A stretch of DNA of 64,000 bases. Source: DATCLS01 sp036563805. GTDB lineage: Bacteria; Actinomycetota; Acidimicrobiia; Acidimicrobiales; VFJN01. Of the stretch, positions 51,511 to 60,416 are shown in pieces. The notes beneath the pieces are model-generated. The model saw only the letters and a program-made list of their open reading frames with translations. It made no database searches and was not told the origin of the DNA. The stretch lies in contig DATCLS010000053.1 in NCBI GenBank assembly GCA_036563805.1, positions 1 through 64,000 of the forward strand, given 5' to 3'. A program made the position numbers and the translations under genes. Each line of letters begins with the position of its first letter. Within the stretch, counting starts at the first letter, position 1.

Positions 51511-52527
51511 ATGGCGGGGCCCGCGACCAGCGAGGCACCGGAGCGAGCGGTGGGTTCGCCGGAACGGGTCGCGTCGCCCGCCCGCGCGTCCGCTCCGGGC
51601 CCCGACCGCCCGCCCGCGGCCCCGACCGTGTCTGCGGGCCAGCCGGGGACGCCGGCCGCGTCCGGATCCGGCCTGGCCGGCTGGGCCGCCCGGCACGGGC
51701 GGGCGCTGGCCATCGGAGGCCTGAGCGCGGCCGTCGTCCTCGGGATCGCCTTCGGCCAGGTCACCGGCTCGCTGTCCGACACGGCGACCGGGGCCCGCGA
51801 CCCGGCCCCCGGCGCCCGCCAGGCGGCCGGGGCCGTCCGGGCCGTCCCGCCGCCGCCCTCGTCGGTCCCGCCCTCCTCGGCGTCCACGACCACCACGACG
51901 GCGCCGCCGACGACCACGACCACGCCGACCACCACCGTCCCGACGACGACCACGACCACGCCGCTGCCGCCCGGCGTGACGCTGGGCCCCGGGTGGCGGG
52001 GCTCGGCCGTCCGGCACCTCCAGGAGCGGCTGGCCGAGCTGGGCTACTGGCCCGGTCCGGTGGACGGCGTCTACCGCGAGACGACCCGCCAAGCCGTCCT
52101 CGCCTTCCAGCAGGCCGAGGGCCTCGACCGCCGCGACGGGGTGGTCGACGCCGAGGTCGGGCGGCGGCTGGCCGAGGCGTCGTTCGCCTGGGGGCGGAGC
52201 CGGACCGGCACGGTCGTCGAGGTCGACCGGGGCCGCCAGCTGCTCATGGTGGTCGAGGACGGCGCCGTCCGCTGGACCCTGCACGCGGCCACGGGCCCGC
52301 TGCGCCCGGGCCGCTACGCGATCGAGCGCGAGATCGACGGCCGCTACGAGGCCCCGAGCGGCCCCATCCATCGGCCCAAGTACTTCGACGGGACGACCGC
52401 CATCCAGGGCACGGGCCCGGTCCCGACGCCGCCCGCCCCGGGGTGCGCGTGCGTGAGCGACGCGGCCATGGACTTCCTGTGGTCGACCGGCGCCCTCACC
52501 GTCGGGACCCCGGTGCTCGTCTACTGA
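51511..52527 (+). CDS. YkuD-type L,D-transpeptidase paralogue with degraded active site
   Basis: The 338-residue protein has a basic/Pro-rich cytoplasmic start, one anchor (about 66-85), a Thr/Pro linker, a peptidoglycan-binding domain 1 (GPGWRGSAVRHLQERLAELGYWPGPVDG) and a YkuD domain. In YkuD enzymes the motif is HG...SHGCxR. Here the first His is Q299 (AIQGTG) and SHGCxR reads APGCAC, with P310, C312 and C314, so the conserved His and Arg are gone while the nucleophile Cys remains. It is probably inactive or altered. The next gene is a normal paralogue. ATG 51511 follows GGGAGG. Confidence 0.88.
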   Translation: MAGPATSEAPERAVGSPERVASPARASAPGPDRPPAAPTVSAGQPGTPAASGSGLAGWAARHGRALAIGGLSAAVVLGIAFGQVTGSLSDTATGARDPAPGARQAAGAVRAVPPPPSSVPPSSASTTTTTAPPTTTTTPTTTVPTTTTTTPLPPGVTLGPGWRGSAVRHLQERLAELGYWPGPVDGVYRETTRQAVLAFQQAEGLDRRDGVVDAEVGRRLAEASFAWGRSRTGTVVEVDRGRQLLMVVEDGAVRWTLHAATGPLRPGRYAIEREIDGRYEAPSGPIHRPKYFDGTTAIQGTGPVPTPPAPGCACVSDAAMDFLWSTGALTVGTPVLVY

Positions 52528-52692
52528 CCCGCCCCGCCAGGAGGCGCCGTGGCGCTCGTGTGTCGGATGGCGGTCGATCGTGTTGCGATCCGGGGGCGGA
52601 ACGCCCGCCGAGGGATCCTTTCGGGGCCCTCGTGCGTCGTTGGGGGCAGAGCTCACGAGAGCGCCGACGACGTGGTGGAGGGATCGGACGAC

Positions 52693-53556
52693 ATGGTGCG
52701 GATGCCCCGAGGGTGGGCGAGTCGGGTGCGGCGGACCGCGCTGGCGGTATCGCTGGCCGGTGCCCTGATGGCCGGCGGCGCGGCCTGCGCCAGCGAGGCC
52801 GGGACGAGGGGCCCGGCCGCCGCGCGCGAGGGCGGCGGGCGGGTCACCACGACGACCGAGGCCCCGGCCGAGACGACGAGCACGACGGCCGCGCCGACCA
52901 CGACGAGCACGACCGCCCCGCCGACCACCACGACGACGGTTCCCGACCCCAACGCCGACGGCACGCTCGAGCTGGGGGAGAGCGGCGCCTCGGTCACCGC
53001 CCTCCAGAACCGGCTGAGCGAGCTCGGCTACTGGCTGGGCCAGCCCGACGGGACCTACGGCCAGCTCACCCGGCAGGCCGTGATGGCGTTCCAGAAGCAC
53101 GAGGGCCTGGGCCGGGACGGCGTCGCCGGCCCCGACACGCAGGGCCGGCTGGCCACCGCCGCCCGGCCGACCCCCCGCACCATCACCGGCAACGGGATCG
53201 AGATCGACCTCGAGCGGCAGATCCTGCTGGTGGTGCAGGGTGGGCAGGTCCGCTGGGTGCTGAACACGTCGACCGGCAGCGGCGAGGCGTACGCCAGCTC
53301 GGGCGGCGGCACGGCCATCGCCGGCACGCCCGCCGGCACCTTCGTCATCGACCGCGAGATCGACGGGCTGCGCCGGGCGCCGCTCGGCACCCTGTACCGG
53401 CCCAAGTACTTCAACGGCGGCATCGCCATCCACGGCGCCGGCAACGTGCCCGCCTATCCGGCCTCGCACGGCTGCGCCCGGGTGACCAACGCGGCGATGG
53501 ACCTGCTGTGGTCGAGCGGCGTCGCCCCCATCGGCACGACGGTCGTGGTCTACTGA
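52693..53556 (+). CDS. YkuD-type L,D-transpeptidase, lipoprotein-like
   Basis: The 287-residue protein has a signal peptide ending AGGAACAS (lipobox-like), a Thr/Pro linker, a peptidoglycan-binding domain (GESGASVTALQNRLSELGYWLGQPDG) and a YkuD domain with the full motif H247-G and S258-H259-G-C261-A-R263 (PASHGCARV). It should cross-link peptidoglycan stems (3-3 links). ATG 52693 follows GGAGGG. It is homologous to the preceding gene over the whole extracellular part, so the pair is a tandem duplication. The 165 bp between them hold palindromes but no gene. Confidence 0.92.
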   Translation: MVRMPRGWASRVRRTALAVSLAGALMAGGAACASEAGTRGPAAAREGGGRVTTTTEAPAETTSTTAAPTTTSTTAPPTTTTTVPDPNADGTLELGESGASVTALQNRLSELGYWLGQPDGTYGQLTRQAVMAFQKHEGLGRDGVAGPDTQGRLATAARPTPRTITGNGIEIDLERQILLVVQGGQVRWVLNTSTGSGEAYASSGGGTAIAGTPAGTFVIDREIDGLRRAPLGTLYRPKYFNGGIAIHGAGNVPAYPASHGCARVTNAAMDLLWSSGVAPIGTTVVVY

Positions 53557-53599
53557 CCAGAGACTGACCGTGAACCGACCCTAGATGACCACCACCTGA

Positions 53600-53622
53600 C
53601 CGCCGGGCCGGAGGCCCGGCGG
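53600..53622 (+). terminator. Perfect 10-bp terminator stem
   Basis: CCGCCGGGCC (53600-53609) pairs perfectly with GGCCCGGCGG (53613-53622) around GGA, 43 bp after the transpeptidase stop. There is no T-tract. It separates the transpeptidases from the Mrp operon. Confidence 0.6.
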
Positions 53623-53694
53623 GCGGCGTCCGGCCGCGCGAGGGACCCCGCGCAAACGCCCGCTTCGGAGGGCGGAAAATGGCCGCGCGCCCGG

Positions 53695-53700
53695 TAAAAT
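53695..53700 (+). promoter_or_regulatory. -10 element TAAAAT of the mrp operon
   Basis: TAAAAT is the closest match to the -10 consensus in the 170-bp gap before mrpA. Transcription would begin near 53707, so start codons before that point (such as ATG 53679) are unlikely. Confidence 0.5.
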
Positions 53701-53729
53701 TCGGCGCCGCGTGCCGGGTCGGCGGGTCG

Positions 53730-56219
53730 GTGTTGTGGCGGACGCGATGGCCTGCTCCGGCGTACCTTCAGCTCTCGCCAACCACGCTCGTCCCACCTCG
53801 GATCCCACCTCGGAGGCCCTCCCTGCTCGTCCTTCTCGCTCTGCACGCAGCCACCGGACTGGCGGCCGTGGTCGGTGGCCGGCGGCTGGGGCGGCGGGCG
53901 CTCCTGCTGGCGGGCGTCGGGCCGGCGGCGGCGGTCGGTTGGGCGCTGGGGCAGGCGGGGGACGTGCTCGACGGCGGCGTCGTCACCGAGCGGACCCAAT
54001 GGGTCGGCGAGCTCGGCCTCGCCGTCGACCTCCGGCTCGACGGGTTCGGGTTGCTGATGCTGGCCCTCGTGTCGGGCATCGGCGTGCTGGTGTTCGCCTA
54101 CGCTTGGCGCTACTTCGGGTCGCCCTCGGCTGCGCTCGGCCGGCTCGCCGGCCTGCTCGGGCTGTTCGCCGGCGCCATGTTCGGCCTCGTCGTGGCCGAC
54201 AACCTGCTGGTGCTCTACGTCTGCTGGGAGCTGACGTCGATCACCTCGTACCTGCTGATCGGCAACGCCGACCGCGACCCCGAGGCCCGGTCCGCCGCGC
54301 TCCACGCCCTGCTCGTGACCGGGGCGGGCGGGCTGGCGATGCTGGGCGGCTTCGTGCTGCTCGGCCAAGCGGCCGGCACCTACCGGCTGAGCGCCCTCGT
54401 CGCCGACCCGCCGGCGGGCGGAACCGTGACCGCCGGCCTCGTGCTCGTGCTGGTGGGGGCGTTCACCAAGTCGGCCCAGTACCCGTTCCACAGCTGGCTG
54501 CCGGCGGCGATGGTGGCGCCCACCCCGATCAGCGCCTACCTCCACTCGGCGGCGATGGTGAAGGCCGGCGTGTACCTGATCGCCCGGCTGGCGCCCGCCT
54601 TCGCCGCGGTCGGCCCCTGGCGGCCGCTGGTCGCCACCGTCGGGCTGGTGACGATGGTGGCCGGTGGCCTGCGGGCCCTGCGGCCCACCGACCTCAAGCA
54701 GCTTCTGGCCTTCGGCACGGTCAGCCAGCTCGGCTTCCTGGTCGTGCTCGTCGGCGTCGGCCGGCCCGAGGCGACGGTCGCCGGCTGCGCCCTGCTCCTG
54801 GCCCACGGGCTGTTCAAGGCCGCCCTGTTCATGGTGGTCGGCATCGTCGACCACCAGGCCGGCACCCGCGACGTGCGCGAGATCGGGCCCCTCGGCGCGG
54901 GCTGGGGTCCGACGAAGGCGGTGGCGGTCGTCGCCGCCGCCTCGATGGCCGGGCTCCCGCCGCTCGCCGGGTTCCTCTCCAAGGAGGCCGCCTACGAGGC
55001 GTTCGTGCACGGCGGCACCGGCGACCGGGTGATCCTGGCCGGCCTCGTCGTCGGCTCGATGCTGACGGTCGCCTACAGCCTCCGGTTCGTGGCCGCCCTC
55101 GTGCGGGCGCCCGAGCCGGGCCCGCGGCCGGAGGCGGCCGAGCGGGTCGGGGCGAACGGGCGGCCCGAGGGCGAGCCGGCCACCTCGTCCGCGTCGTCGA
55201 CACCGGCCGCGGCGGCGCCGGCCGAGCGGGCCCCGGCGCCGGCCCCCGCCGGCGGCTTCCTGGCCCCGGCCGCCGTGCTGGCCGCCGCCACCTTCGTGCT
55301 CGGCGTGGCCCCGTCCCTGCTGTCCGAGCTGGTCGACGCGGGCGCCCACACCCTCGACGCCGCGGCCCACGCCCACCTCCGGCTCTGGCACGGCGTCACG
55401 GCCACGCTGGGCCTGACCGCGCTCACCCTGGCCGGCGGCGCCCTCCTGTACGCCGCCCGCCGCCCGGTGGCCACCGTGCAGGCCGTCCTGGCGCCCCAGC
55501 CGACCGGCGCCGACGTCTACCAGGCCGTGCTGCGGGGCGTCACCCGCACGGCCGACATGGTCACCGGCGTGGCCCAGCCCGGCTCGCTGCCGCTCTACAT
55601 CTCGGTCATCGTGCTCACCGCGGCCCTGGTGCCCGGCGCCGGCCTGGTGCTCGGCACCTGGTGGCCCGGCTGGCCCGACGTGATCGGCGAGATCGCCTAC
55701 CTGCCGGCGGTGGGGCTGCTGGTCGGCGGCGCGGTCGCCTCGGCGCTGGCCACCCGGCGGTTCACCGCCGCGCTGCTGCTCGGCGTCGTCGGCTACGGGA
55801 TGGCGCTGCTGTTCGTCGTACTCGGCGCCCCCGACCTGGCCCTCACGCAGTTCGCCATCGAGACGCTGTCGGTCGTCCTGTTCCTGCTCGTGCTCCGCCG
55901 CCTGCCCGACCGGTTCGAGCGCCGCACGCCGGTGCCCCGGCAGCTGGTGCGGGCGGGCGTGGCCGCCACGGTGGCGGCGTTCGTGTTCGTGCTGGCCATC
56001 GCCGCCCCCGCCGCCCGCACCGACGCGCCGGTGTCCGGCGAGATGGTCGAGCGGGCCGAGCCCGACGCTGGCGGCCGCAACGTGGTCAACGTCATCCTCG
56101 TCGACATGCGGGGCCTCGACACGCTGGGCGAGATCACCGTGCTGGCCACCGCGGCGGTCGGGGCCACGGCCGTGGCCCGCGTCGGCCGCCGCCCCCGGTC
56201 CGAGACGGAGGAGCCGTGA
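53730..56219 (+). CDS. mrpA: Mrp antiporter subunit A (MrpA, with C-terminal MrpB-like part)
   Basis: About 829 residues and some 20 helices. The NuoL-like half contains WELTSITSYLLIG, FTKSAQYPFHSWLPAAMVAPTPISAYLHSAAMVKAGVYL, LKQLLAFGTVSQLG and HGLFKAALFMVVGIVDH. The C-terminal half has GAPDLALTQFAIETLSVVLFLLVLRRLP and VNVILVDMRGLDTLGEITVL, as in full MrpA. The seven-subunit complex exchanges Na+ (or other cations) for protons. The start is uncertain: GTG 53730 lies after the predicted transcription start, but family alignment would favour a start near 53826, where only CTG is present. It begins a seven-gene overlapping operon. Confidence 0.9.
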   Translation: MLWRTRWPAPAYLQLSPTTLVPPRIPPRRPSLLVLLALHAATGLAAVVGGRRLGRRALLLAGVGPAAAVGWALGQAGDVLDGGVVTERTQWVGELGLAVDLRLDGFGLLMLALVSGIGVLVFAYAWRYFGSPSAALGRLAGLLGLFAGAMFGLVVADNLLVLYVCWELTSITSYLLIGNADRDPEARSAALHALLVTGAGGLAMLGGFVLLGQAAGTYRLSALVADPPAGGTVTAGLVLVLVGAFTKSAQYPFHSWLPAAMVAPTPISAYLHSAAMVKAGVYLIARLAPAFAAVGPWRPLVATVGLVTMVAGGLRALRPTDLKQLLAFGTVSQLGFLVVLVGVGRPEATVAGCALLLAHGLFKAALFMVVGIVDHQAGTRDVREIGPLGAGWGPTKAVAVVAAASMAGLPPLAGFLSKEAAYEAFVHGGTGDRVILAGLVVGSMLTVAYSLRFVAALVRAPEPGPRPEAAERVGANGRPEGEPATSSASSTPAAAAPAERAPAPAPAGGFLAPAAVLAAATFVLGVAPSLLSELVDAGAHTLDAAAHAHLRLWHGVTATLGLTALTLAGGALLYAARRPVATVQAVLAPQPTGADVYQAVLRGVTRTADMVTGVAQPGSLPLYISVIVLTAALVPGAGLVLGTWWPGWPDVIGEIAYLPAVGLLVGGAVASALATRRFTAALLLGVVGYGMALLFVVLGAPDLALTQFAIETLSVVLFLLVLRRLPDRFERRTPVPRQLVRAGVAATVAAFVFVLAIAAPAARTDAPVSGEMVERAEPDAGGRNVVNVILVDMRGLDTLGEITVLATAAVGATAVARVGRRPRSETEEP

Positions 56220-56650
56220 GACGGTCGCTCATCGTCGACACGTCCGTGCACTTCATCTTCTACTCGGTGCTCGTCCTGTCGCTGTACCTGCTGTTCGCCG
56301 GCCACAACCAGCCGGGCGGCGGGTTCGTCGGCGGGCTGGTGGCGGGCGCGGCCGTCGGCCTGCGGTACATCGCAGGCGGCATCGACGCGGTGCGCGAGGC
56401 CAGCCCGGTCCGGCCCTGGACGATCCTCGGCGTCGGCCTGCTCATCGCCGCGGTGACCGCGGCCGTGCCGCTGGCGCTGGGCGAGGCGCTGTTCGAGAGC
56501 GCGGTCGTCGACTGGAGGCTGCCCGGCCTGGGCGAGGTCCACGCCACCACCGCCCTGATCTTCGACATCGGCGTCTACTTCGTCGTCGTGGGCCTCATGC
56601 TCATGGTGTTCGAGGCCTTCGGCGACGACCCCGAGGAGGTGCAGCGGTGA
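56216..56650 (+). CDS. mrpB: Mrp antiporter subunit B
   Basis: GTG 56216 overlaps the mrpA stop (GTGA), giving 144 residues with four helices. VHFIFYSVLVLSLYLLFAGHNQPGGGFVGGLVAGAAVGLRYIA and HATTALIFDIGVYFVVVGLMLMVF are the MnhB signatures. It is needed for the assembled antiporter. Confidence 0.95.
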   Translation: MRRSLIVDTSVHFIFYSVLVLSLYLLFAGHNQPGGGFVGGLVAGAAVGLRYIAGGIDAVREASPVRPWTILGVGLLIAAVTAAVPLALGEALFESAVVDWRLPGLGEVHATTALIFDIGVYFVVVGLMLMVFEAFGDDPEEVQR

Positions 56651-57126
56651 CGCTCCTCCTCCCCTTCGCGGCCGCCGCCCTGTTCGGCGTCGGGACCTAC
56701 CTGGTGCTCCAGCGCCAGCTCAGCCGCATCGTCATCGGCATCGGCCTCCTGGGCCACGGGACCAACGTGCTGTTCGTCATCTCGGCCCGGGGCCGGGGTG
56801 AGCCGCCGTTCGTCGGGTCGTCGGACGGCGGCGAGATGACCGACCCGCTGCCCGAGGCCTTGGCGCTGACCGCCATCGTGATCACGTTCGGCGTCACCGC
56901 CTTCCTGCTGGCGCTGGCCTACCGCAGCTGGATCGTCACCCGCCACGACGAGGTCGACGACGACGTCGAGGACCGCCTGATCGCCCGCCGGGGCCTCCGC
57001 CCGACCCCGGCCGAGGACGGCGAGGCGGACGAGCCGGGCGAGGGCGAGGAGGACCGAGGCGCCGGCGCCGACGGCCACGCCCCCCTCGGCTCGGGCGCCC
57101 CGGCCGGGACCGCGGAGGGCCGGTGA
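56647..57126 (+). CDS. mrpC: Mrp antiporter subunit C (NuoK-like)
   Basis: GTG 56647 overlaps the mrpB stop. Three helices with GTYLVLQRQLSRIVIGIGLLGHGTNV and DPLPEALALTAIVITFGVTAF match MrpC/NuoK. A charged Glu/Asp/Gly-rich tail of about 50 residues follows, longer than in most MrpC proteins. Confidence 0.95.
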   Translation: MTLLLPFAAAALFGVGTYLVLQRQLSRIVIGIGLLGHGTNVLFVISARGRGEPPFVGSSDGGEMTDPLPEALALTAIVITFGVTAFLLALAYRSWIVTRHDEVDDDVEDRLIARRGLRPTPAEDGEADEPGEGEEDRGAGADGHAPLGSGAPAGTAEGR

Positions 57127-58640
57127 CCGCCCTCGTCGCGCTCCCGCTGGTCCTGCCCCTGACCGGCGCCGCCCTGTCGATCATCGTCGGCCGGTGGCGT
57201 ATGGCCCAGCGGGTCATCGGGCTGGTCACGCTCGCGACCGTCGCCGGCCTGAGCATCGCCCTCCTGGTCCGGGTCGACGACGTGGGCCCGACCGCCGTCC
57301 AGGCCGGCGACTGGGACGCGCCCGTCGGCATCACGCTGGTGGCCGACCGCCTGGCCGCCATCATGCTGACCGTCTCGTCGCTGGTGCTGCTGGCGGTGCT
57401 GCTGTTCGCCATGGGTCAGCGGGGGGTCGAGCAGACCCACGTGGGCTTCCACCCCGTCTACCTGGTGCTGACGGCCGGTATCGGCGCCTCGTTCCTGACC
57501 GGTGACCTGTTCAACCTGTTCGTGTCGTTCGAGGTGATGCTGACCGCCAGCTACGTGCTCATCACCCTCGGCGGCCGCCCCGAGCAGGTGCGGGCGGGCA
57601 TGACGTACGTGGTCATCAGCCTGTTGGCGTCCACGCTGTTCCTGGCCACCCTCGCCTTCACCTACGCGGTCAGCGGCACCGTCAACATGGCGGACCTGGG
57701 CGTGAAGCTGGCGGACGCGCCCGACGGCATCCGCTCGGCGCTGGCGCTGCTGCTGGTCGTCGTGTTCGGCGTGAAGGCCGCGCTGTTCCCTCTCTACTTC
57801 TGGCTGCCCGACGCCTACCCGACCGCGCCCTCGCCGGTCACCGCCGTGTTCGCCGGGCTGCTGACCAAGGTGGGCGTGTACGCGCTGATCCGCACCCAGA
57901 CCGTCATGTTCCCCGGCGACGGCCGACCCGGCACGCTGCTGCTGGTGGCGGCGGGGGCCACGATGGTCGTTGGCGTGCTGGGCGCCATCGCCCAGGACGA
58001 CGTCAAGCGCATCCTGTCGTTCCAGGTCGTGAGCCAGATCGGCTACGCGGTCATGGGGCTCGGGCTGTTCACGCTGGCCGGGCTGGCGGGGGCGATCGTC
58101 TACCTGGTCCAGACGATCGTGGTGAAGACCGCGCTGTTCCTGACCGCGGGCCTGATCGAGGAGTCCGAGGGCACCGGCCGGCTGGCCCGCATCGGCGGCC
58201 TGGTCCACCGGGCGCCGGTGGTGGCGGGGCTGTTCCTCGTGTCCGCACTCGGCCTGGTGGGCGTCCCGCCGTTCTCGGGGTTCGTGGCCAAGCTGGCGCT
58301 CGTGTCGGCCGGCCTGGCCGAGGACCAGTACGCCATCGTGGCCGTGAGCCTCCTGGTCAGCCTGCTGGCGCTGTTCGCCATGATGCGGATCTGGACGGGG
58401 GCGTTCTGGGGTGAGGCCGAGCGGTCCGCCCGGGCCGTCGCCGGCCCCCAGGCGCAGTCCGTCGACCGCCAGGACGTCCGGCCGCTGGGCGGGCCGCCGC
58501 TCATGGTGCTGTCCACCGTGGCGGTGGCGGCCCTGTCGCTGGCGGTGGCCGTGGCGGCCGGTCCGCTCTACGACCTGTGCCTCCGCGCTGCGGCCGACCT
58601 CGTCGACCCGGCCGCCTACATCGGGGCGGTGCTCGGCTGA
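57123..58640 (+). CDS. mrpD: Mrp antiporter subunit D (NuoN-like)
   Basis: The 505-residue proton-translocating subunit has about 14 helices, FNLFVSFEVMLTASYVLI, KAALFPLYFWLPDAYPTAPSPVTAVFAGLLTKVGVYA with the channel lysines, and DDVKRILSFQVVSQIGYAVMG. GTG 57123 overlaps the mrpC stop. Confidence 0.95.
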   Translation: MTALVALPLVLPLTGAALSIIVGRWRMAQRVIGLVTLATVAGLSIALLVRVDDVGPTAVQAGDWDAPVGITLVADRLAAIMLTVSSLVLLAVLLFAMGQRGVEQTHVGFHPVYLVLTAGIGASFLTGDLFNLFVSFEVMLTASYVLITLGGRPEQVRAGMTYVVISLLASTLFLATLAFTYAVSGTVNMADLGVKLADAPDGIRSALALLLVVVFGVKAALFPLYFWLPDAYPTAPSPVTAVFAGLLTKVGVYALIRTQTVMFPGDGRPGTLLLVAAGATMVVGVLGAIAQDDVKRILSFQVVSQIGYAVMGLGLFTLAGLAGAIVYLVQTIVVKTALFLTAGLIEESEGTGRLARIGGLVHRAPVVAGLFLVSALGLVGVPPFSGFVAKLALVSAGLAEDQYAIVAVSLLVSLLALFAMMRIWTGAFWGEAERSARAVAGPQAQSVDRQDVRPLGGPPLMVLSTVAVAALSLAVAVAAGPLYDLCLRAAADLVDPAAYIGAVLG

Positions 58641-59173
58641 TGCCCAAGCGGTTCGCGCTCACCGCCTGGCTGCTCGTCGTCTGGCTGGCCCTGTGGGGCT
58701 CGGTGACCGTCGCCAACGTGGTCGGCGGCCTGGCGGTGGCCGCCGCCGTGCAGCTGCTGCCCGACCCCCACCCGGTGCGGGCGCCGTTCCGGCTGCGCCC
58801 GCTGGCCGCCCTGCGGTTCCTGGCCTACTTCCTGTACAAGCTCGTGGAGGCCAGCCTCGTCGTGGCCCGGGAGGTCGTCACCAAGGACGACCGCATCAAC
58901 ACCGGCGTCGTGGCCGTGACCCTGGAGGGGGCGTCCGACTCGCTGGTGACGATCGTGGCCTGCGCCTACGGCCTGATGCCCGGGGCCTCGGCGATCGAGG
59001 TCCGGCGCGACCCGCCGACGGTGTACGTGCACGTCCTGCACCTGCGCAGCGTCGCCGAGGTCCGCCGCGACATCCGCCGGCTCGAGGTGCTGGCGGTGCG
59101 GGCCTTCGGGCCGCCCGAGGCGGTGGCCGACGTCGAGCGGGAGGAGCTCGAGATGGTGAGGGAGGCGCCGTGA
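58640..59173 (+). CDS. mrpE: Mrp antiporter subunit E
   Basis: ATG 58640 shares one base with the mrpD stop (TGATG). The 177-residue protein has two N-terminal helices and LRFLAYFLYKLVEASLVVAREVVTKDDRINTGVVAV, then SLVTIVACAYGLMPGASAIEV and VHVLHLRS, the MnhE signatures, with a charged C-terminal part. Confidence 0.95.
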   Translation: MPKRFALTAWLLVVWLALWGSVTVANVVGGLAVAAAVQLLPDPHPVRAPFRLRPLAALRFLAYFLYKLVEASLVVAREVVTKDDRINTGVVAVTLEGASDSLVTIVACAYGLMPGASAIEVRRDPPTVYVHVLHLRSVAEVRRDIRRLEVLAVRAFGPPEAVADVEREELEMVREAP

Positions 59174-59421
59174 TCGTCGCTGCGCTCGTGATGCTGGCTT
59201 TGGCCGGCGTCTGCTTCTTCGGCCGGCTGGTCCTCGGGCCCCGCCTGGCCGACCGGGTCGTGGCCCTGGACGGCCTCGTGATCACGCTGATCAGCGCCAT
59301 CGCCCTCGACGCCGCCCGGCGGGACTCGGCGCTGTTCGTCGACGCCGTCGTCGTCATCGCCCTGGTCGGGTTCGTGGGCACCGCCGCCGCCTCCCGGTTC
59401 ATCGAGGAGCGCGGCGGGTGA
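59170..59421 (+). CDS. mrpF: Mrp antiporter subunit F
   Basis: GTG 59170 overlaps the mrpE stop. The 83-residue protein has three helices with RLVLGPRLADRVVALDGLVITLISAIALDA, the MnhF signature, and ALVGFVGTAAASRFIEERG at the end. Confidence 0.93.
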   Translation: MIVAALVMLALAGVCFFGRLVLGPRLADRVVALDGLVITLISAIALDAARRDSALFVDAVVVIALVGFVGTAAASRFIEERGG

Positions 59422-59771
59422 CCGTCAACGACGTCGGCGACGTGGTGACCGGCGTGCTGGCCCTGGTCGGGGCCACGTTCACGCTGCTGGCCGGCGTGGG
59501 CGTCCTGCGGTTCCCCGACCCGCTGGCGCGGATGCACGCGGCCACCAAGGCGACCTCGCTCGGGTTCCTGCTCGTCGTGATCGGGGCCGTGATCCAGGTC
59601 AGCCGCGGGTCGACCAAGCTCGCCTTCGCGGTCGGCCTCGTGTTCCTGACCGCCCCGGTGGCCGGCCACCTGGTCGGGCGCTCGACCTACTACACCGGCG
59701 AGGTGCGGATGGACGAGGTGGACGAGCTGGCCGCCGCCGACCTCGGGCCCGAGGACGACGAGGCGCCCTGA
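59418..59771 (+). CDS. mrpG: Mrp antiporter subunit G
   Basis: GTG 59418 overlaps the mrpF stop. The 117-residue protein has three helices with GVGVLRFPDPLARMHAATKATSLGFLLVVIG and LTAPVAGHLVGRSTYYTGEV, the MnhG signatures. It completes the seven-gene set in the order A-G. Confidence 0.95.
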   Translation: MTVNDVGDVVTGVLALVGATFTLLAGVGVLRFPDPLARMHAATKATSLGFLLVVIGAVIQVSRGSTKLAFAVGLVFLTAPVAGHLVGRSTYYTGEVRMDEVDELAAADLGPEDDEAP

Positions 59772-59791
59772 CGGCCCGCCGACGGGGCCGT

Positions 59792-60304
59792 TCAGCCCTC
59801 CGTCGTGCTGGTGCGGTCGGCGGCGTTGATGTCGACGTCGAGCTCGCCGTCGCGCACCCGGACCGGGTACTGGGTCAGGCCCTCGCCGTCGGCCGGCACC
59901 TCCCGGCCGTCACACGCGCCGCGCCGCTCGCCCTCGGGGTCGAGCAGGAGGAAGACCTCGTCGTCCTCCTGCCACTGCAGCGTGCACTCCCGGGGCGACC
60001 CCGCCGGCCGGGCCGCGAACGCCAGCCAGCCGGTCTCGGGGTCGTCGCCCAGATGCTGGAGGATGATGTCGCGGTCGCCGGTGCCGGCGTCGGGGTAGAG
60101 GATCGGGCCCGACTCGGCGATCTGGCGGGCCGCGTCCTCGGCGTCCTGCCCGGCGAACGTGTCGTCGCCGAGCCGCACCTCCACCGACCCCCGGTTGGCC
60201 AGAACGGCCACGCCGAACGCGGTCGTGAGCGCCAAGGCGATGGCGACGGCGGACACGGCCAGCACGCGGGCGGCGTGGGCCTGGCTACGGGCGACGGGGC
60301 TCAT
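59792..60304 (-). CDS. Membrane-anchored protein with a degenerate Rieske-like domain
   Basis: The 170-residue protein has one N-terminal anchor (about 13-36) and an outside domain. ECTLQW followed by strands and GLTQYPVRVRDGELDVDI resembles a Rieske [2Fe-2S] domain, whose end usually reads like RYPVRVEDGxVxVD. The cluster ligands are missing: the first CxH site keeps only Cys, and the CPCHGS box is absent. It may be a structural remnant. Its gene converges with mrpG. The resemblance is weak and based on pattern only. Confidence 0.5.
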   Translation of the reverse strand: MSPVARSQAHAARVLAVSAVAIALALTTAFGVAVLANRGSVEVRLGDDTFAGQDAEDAARQIAESGPILYPDAGTGDRDIILQHLGDDPETGWLAFAARPAGSPRECTLQWQEDDEVFLLLDPEGERRGACDGREVPADGEGLTQYPVRVRDGELDVDINAADRTSTTEG

Positions 60305-60416
60305 GAGGGCCGAATGGGGTCACCGACGGACACCCTCCTAGTATCGCCACTCGGCATCGCCGTCCCCGAAACGATCGTCCCCAGTGCCGGACTCCCGGCG
60401 CCTGACAGGAGGGCCC

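Noticed and set aside
51880..51965. Thr-coding ACC/ACG runs that look like short tandem repeats or a CRISPR
   Set aside because: They encode the Thr/Pro linker of the L,D-transpeptidase; units are 3-9 bp and have no spacers.
52528..52692. Possible riboswitch (c-di-AMP type) before the second transpeptidase
   Set aside because: The region has palindromes, but I could not match the conserved ydaO-type core; a covariance-model search would be needed.
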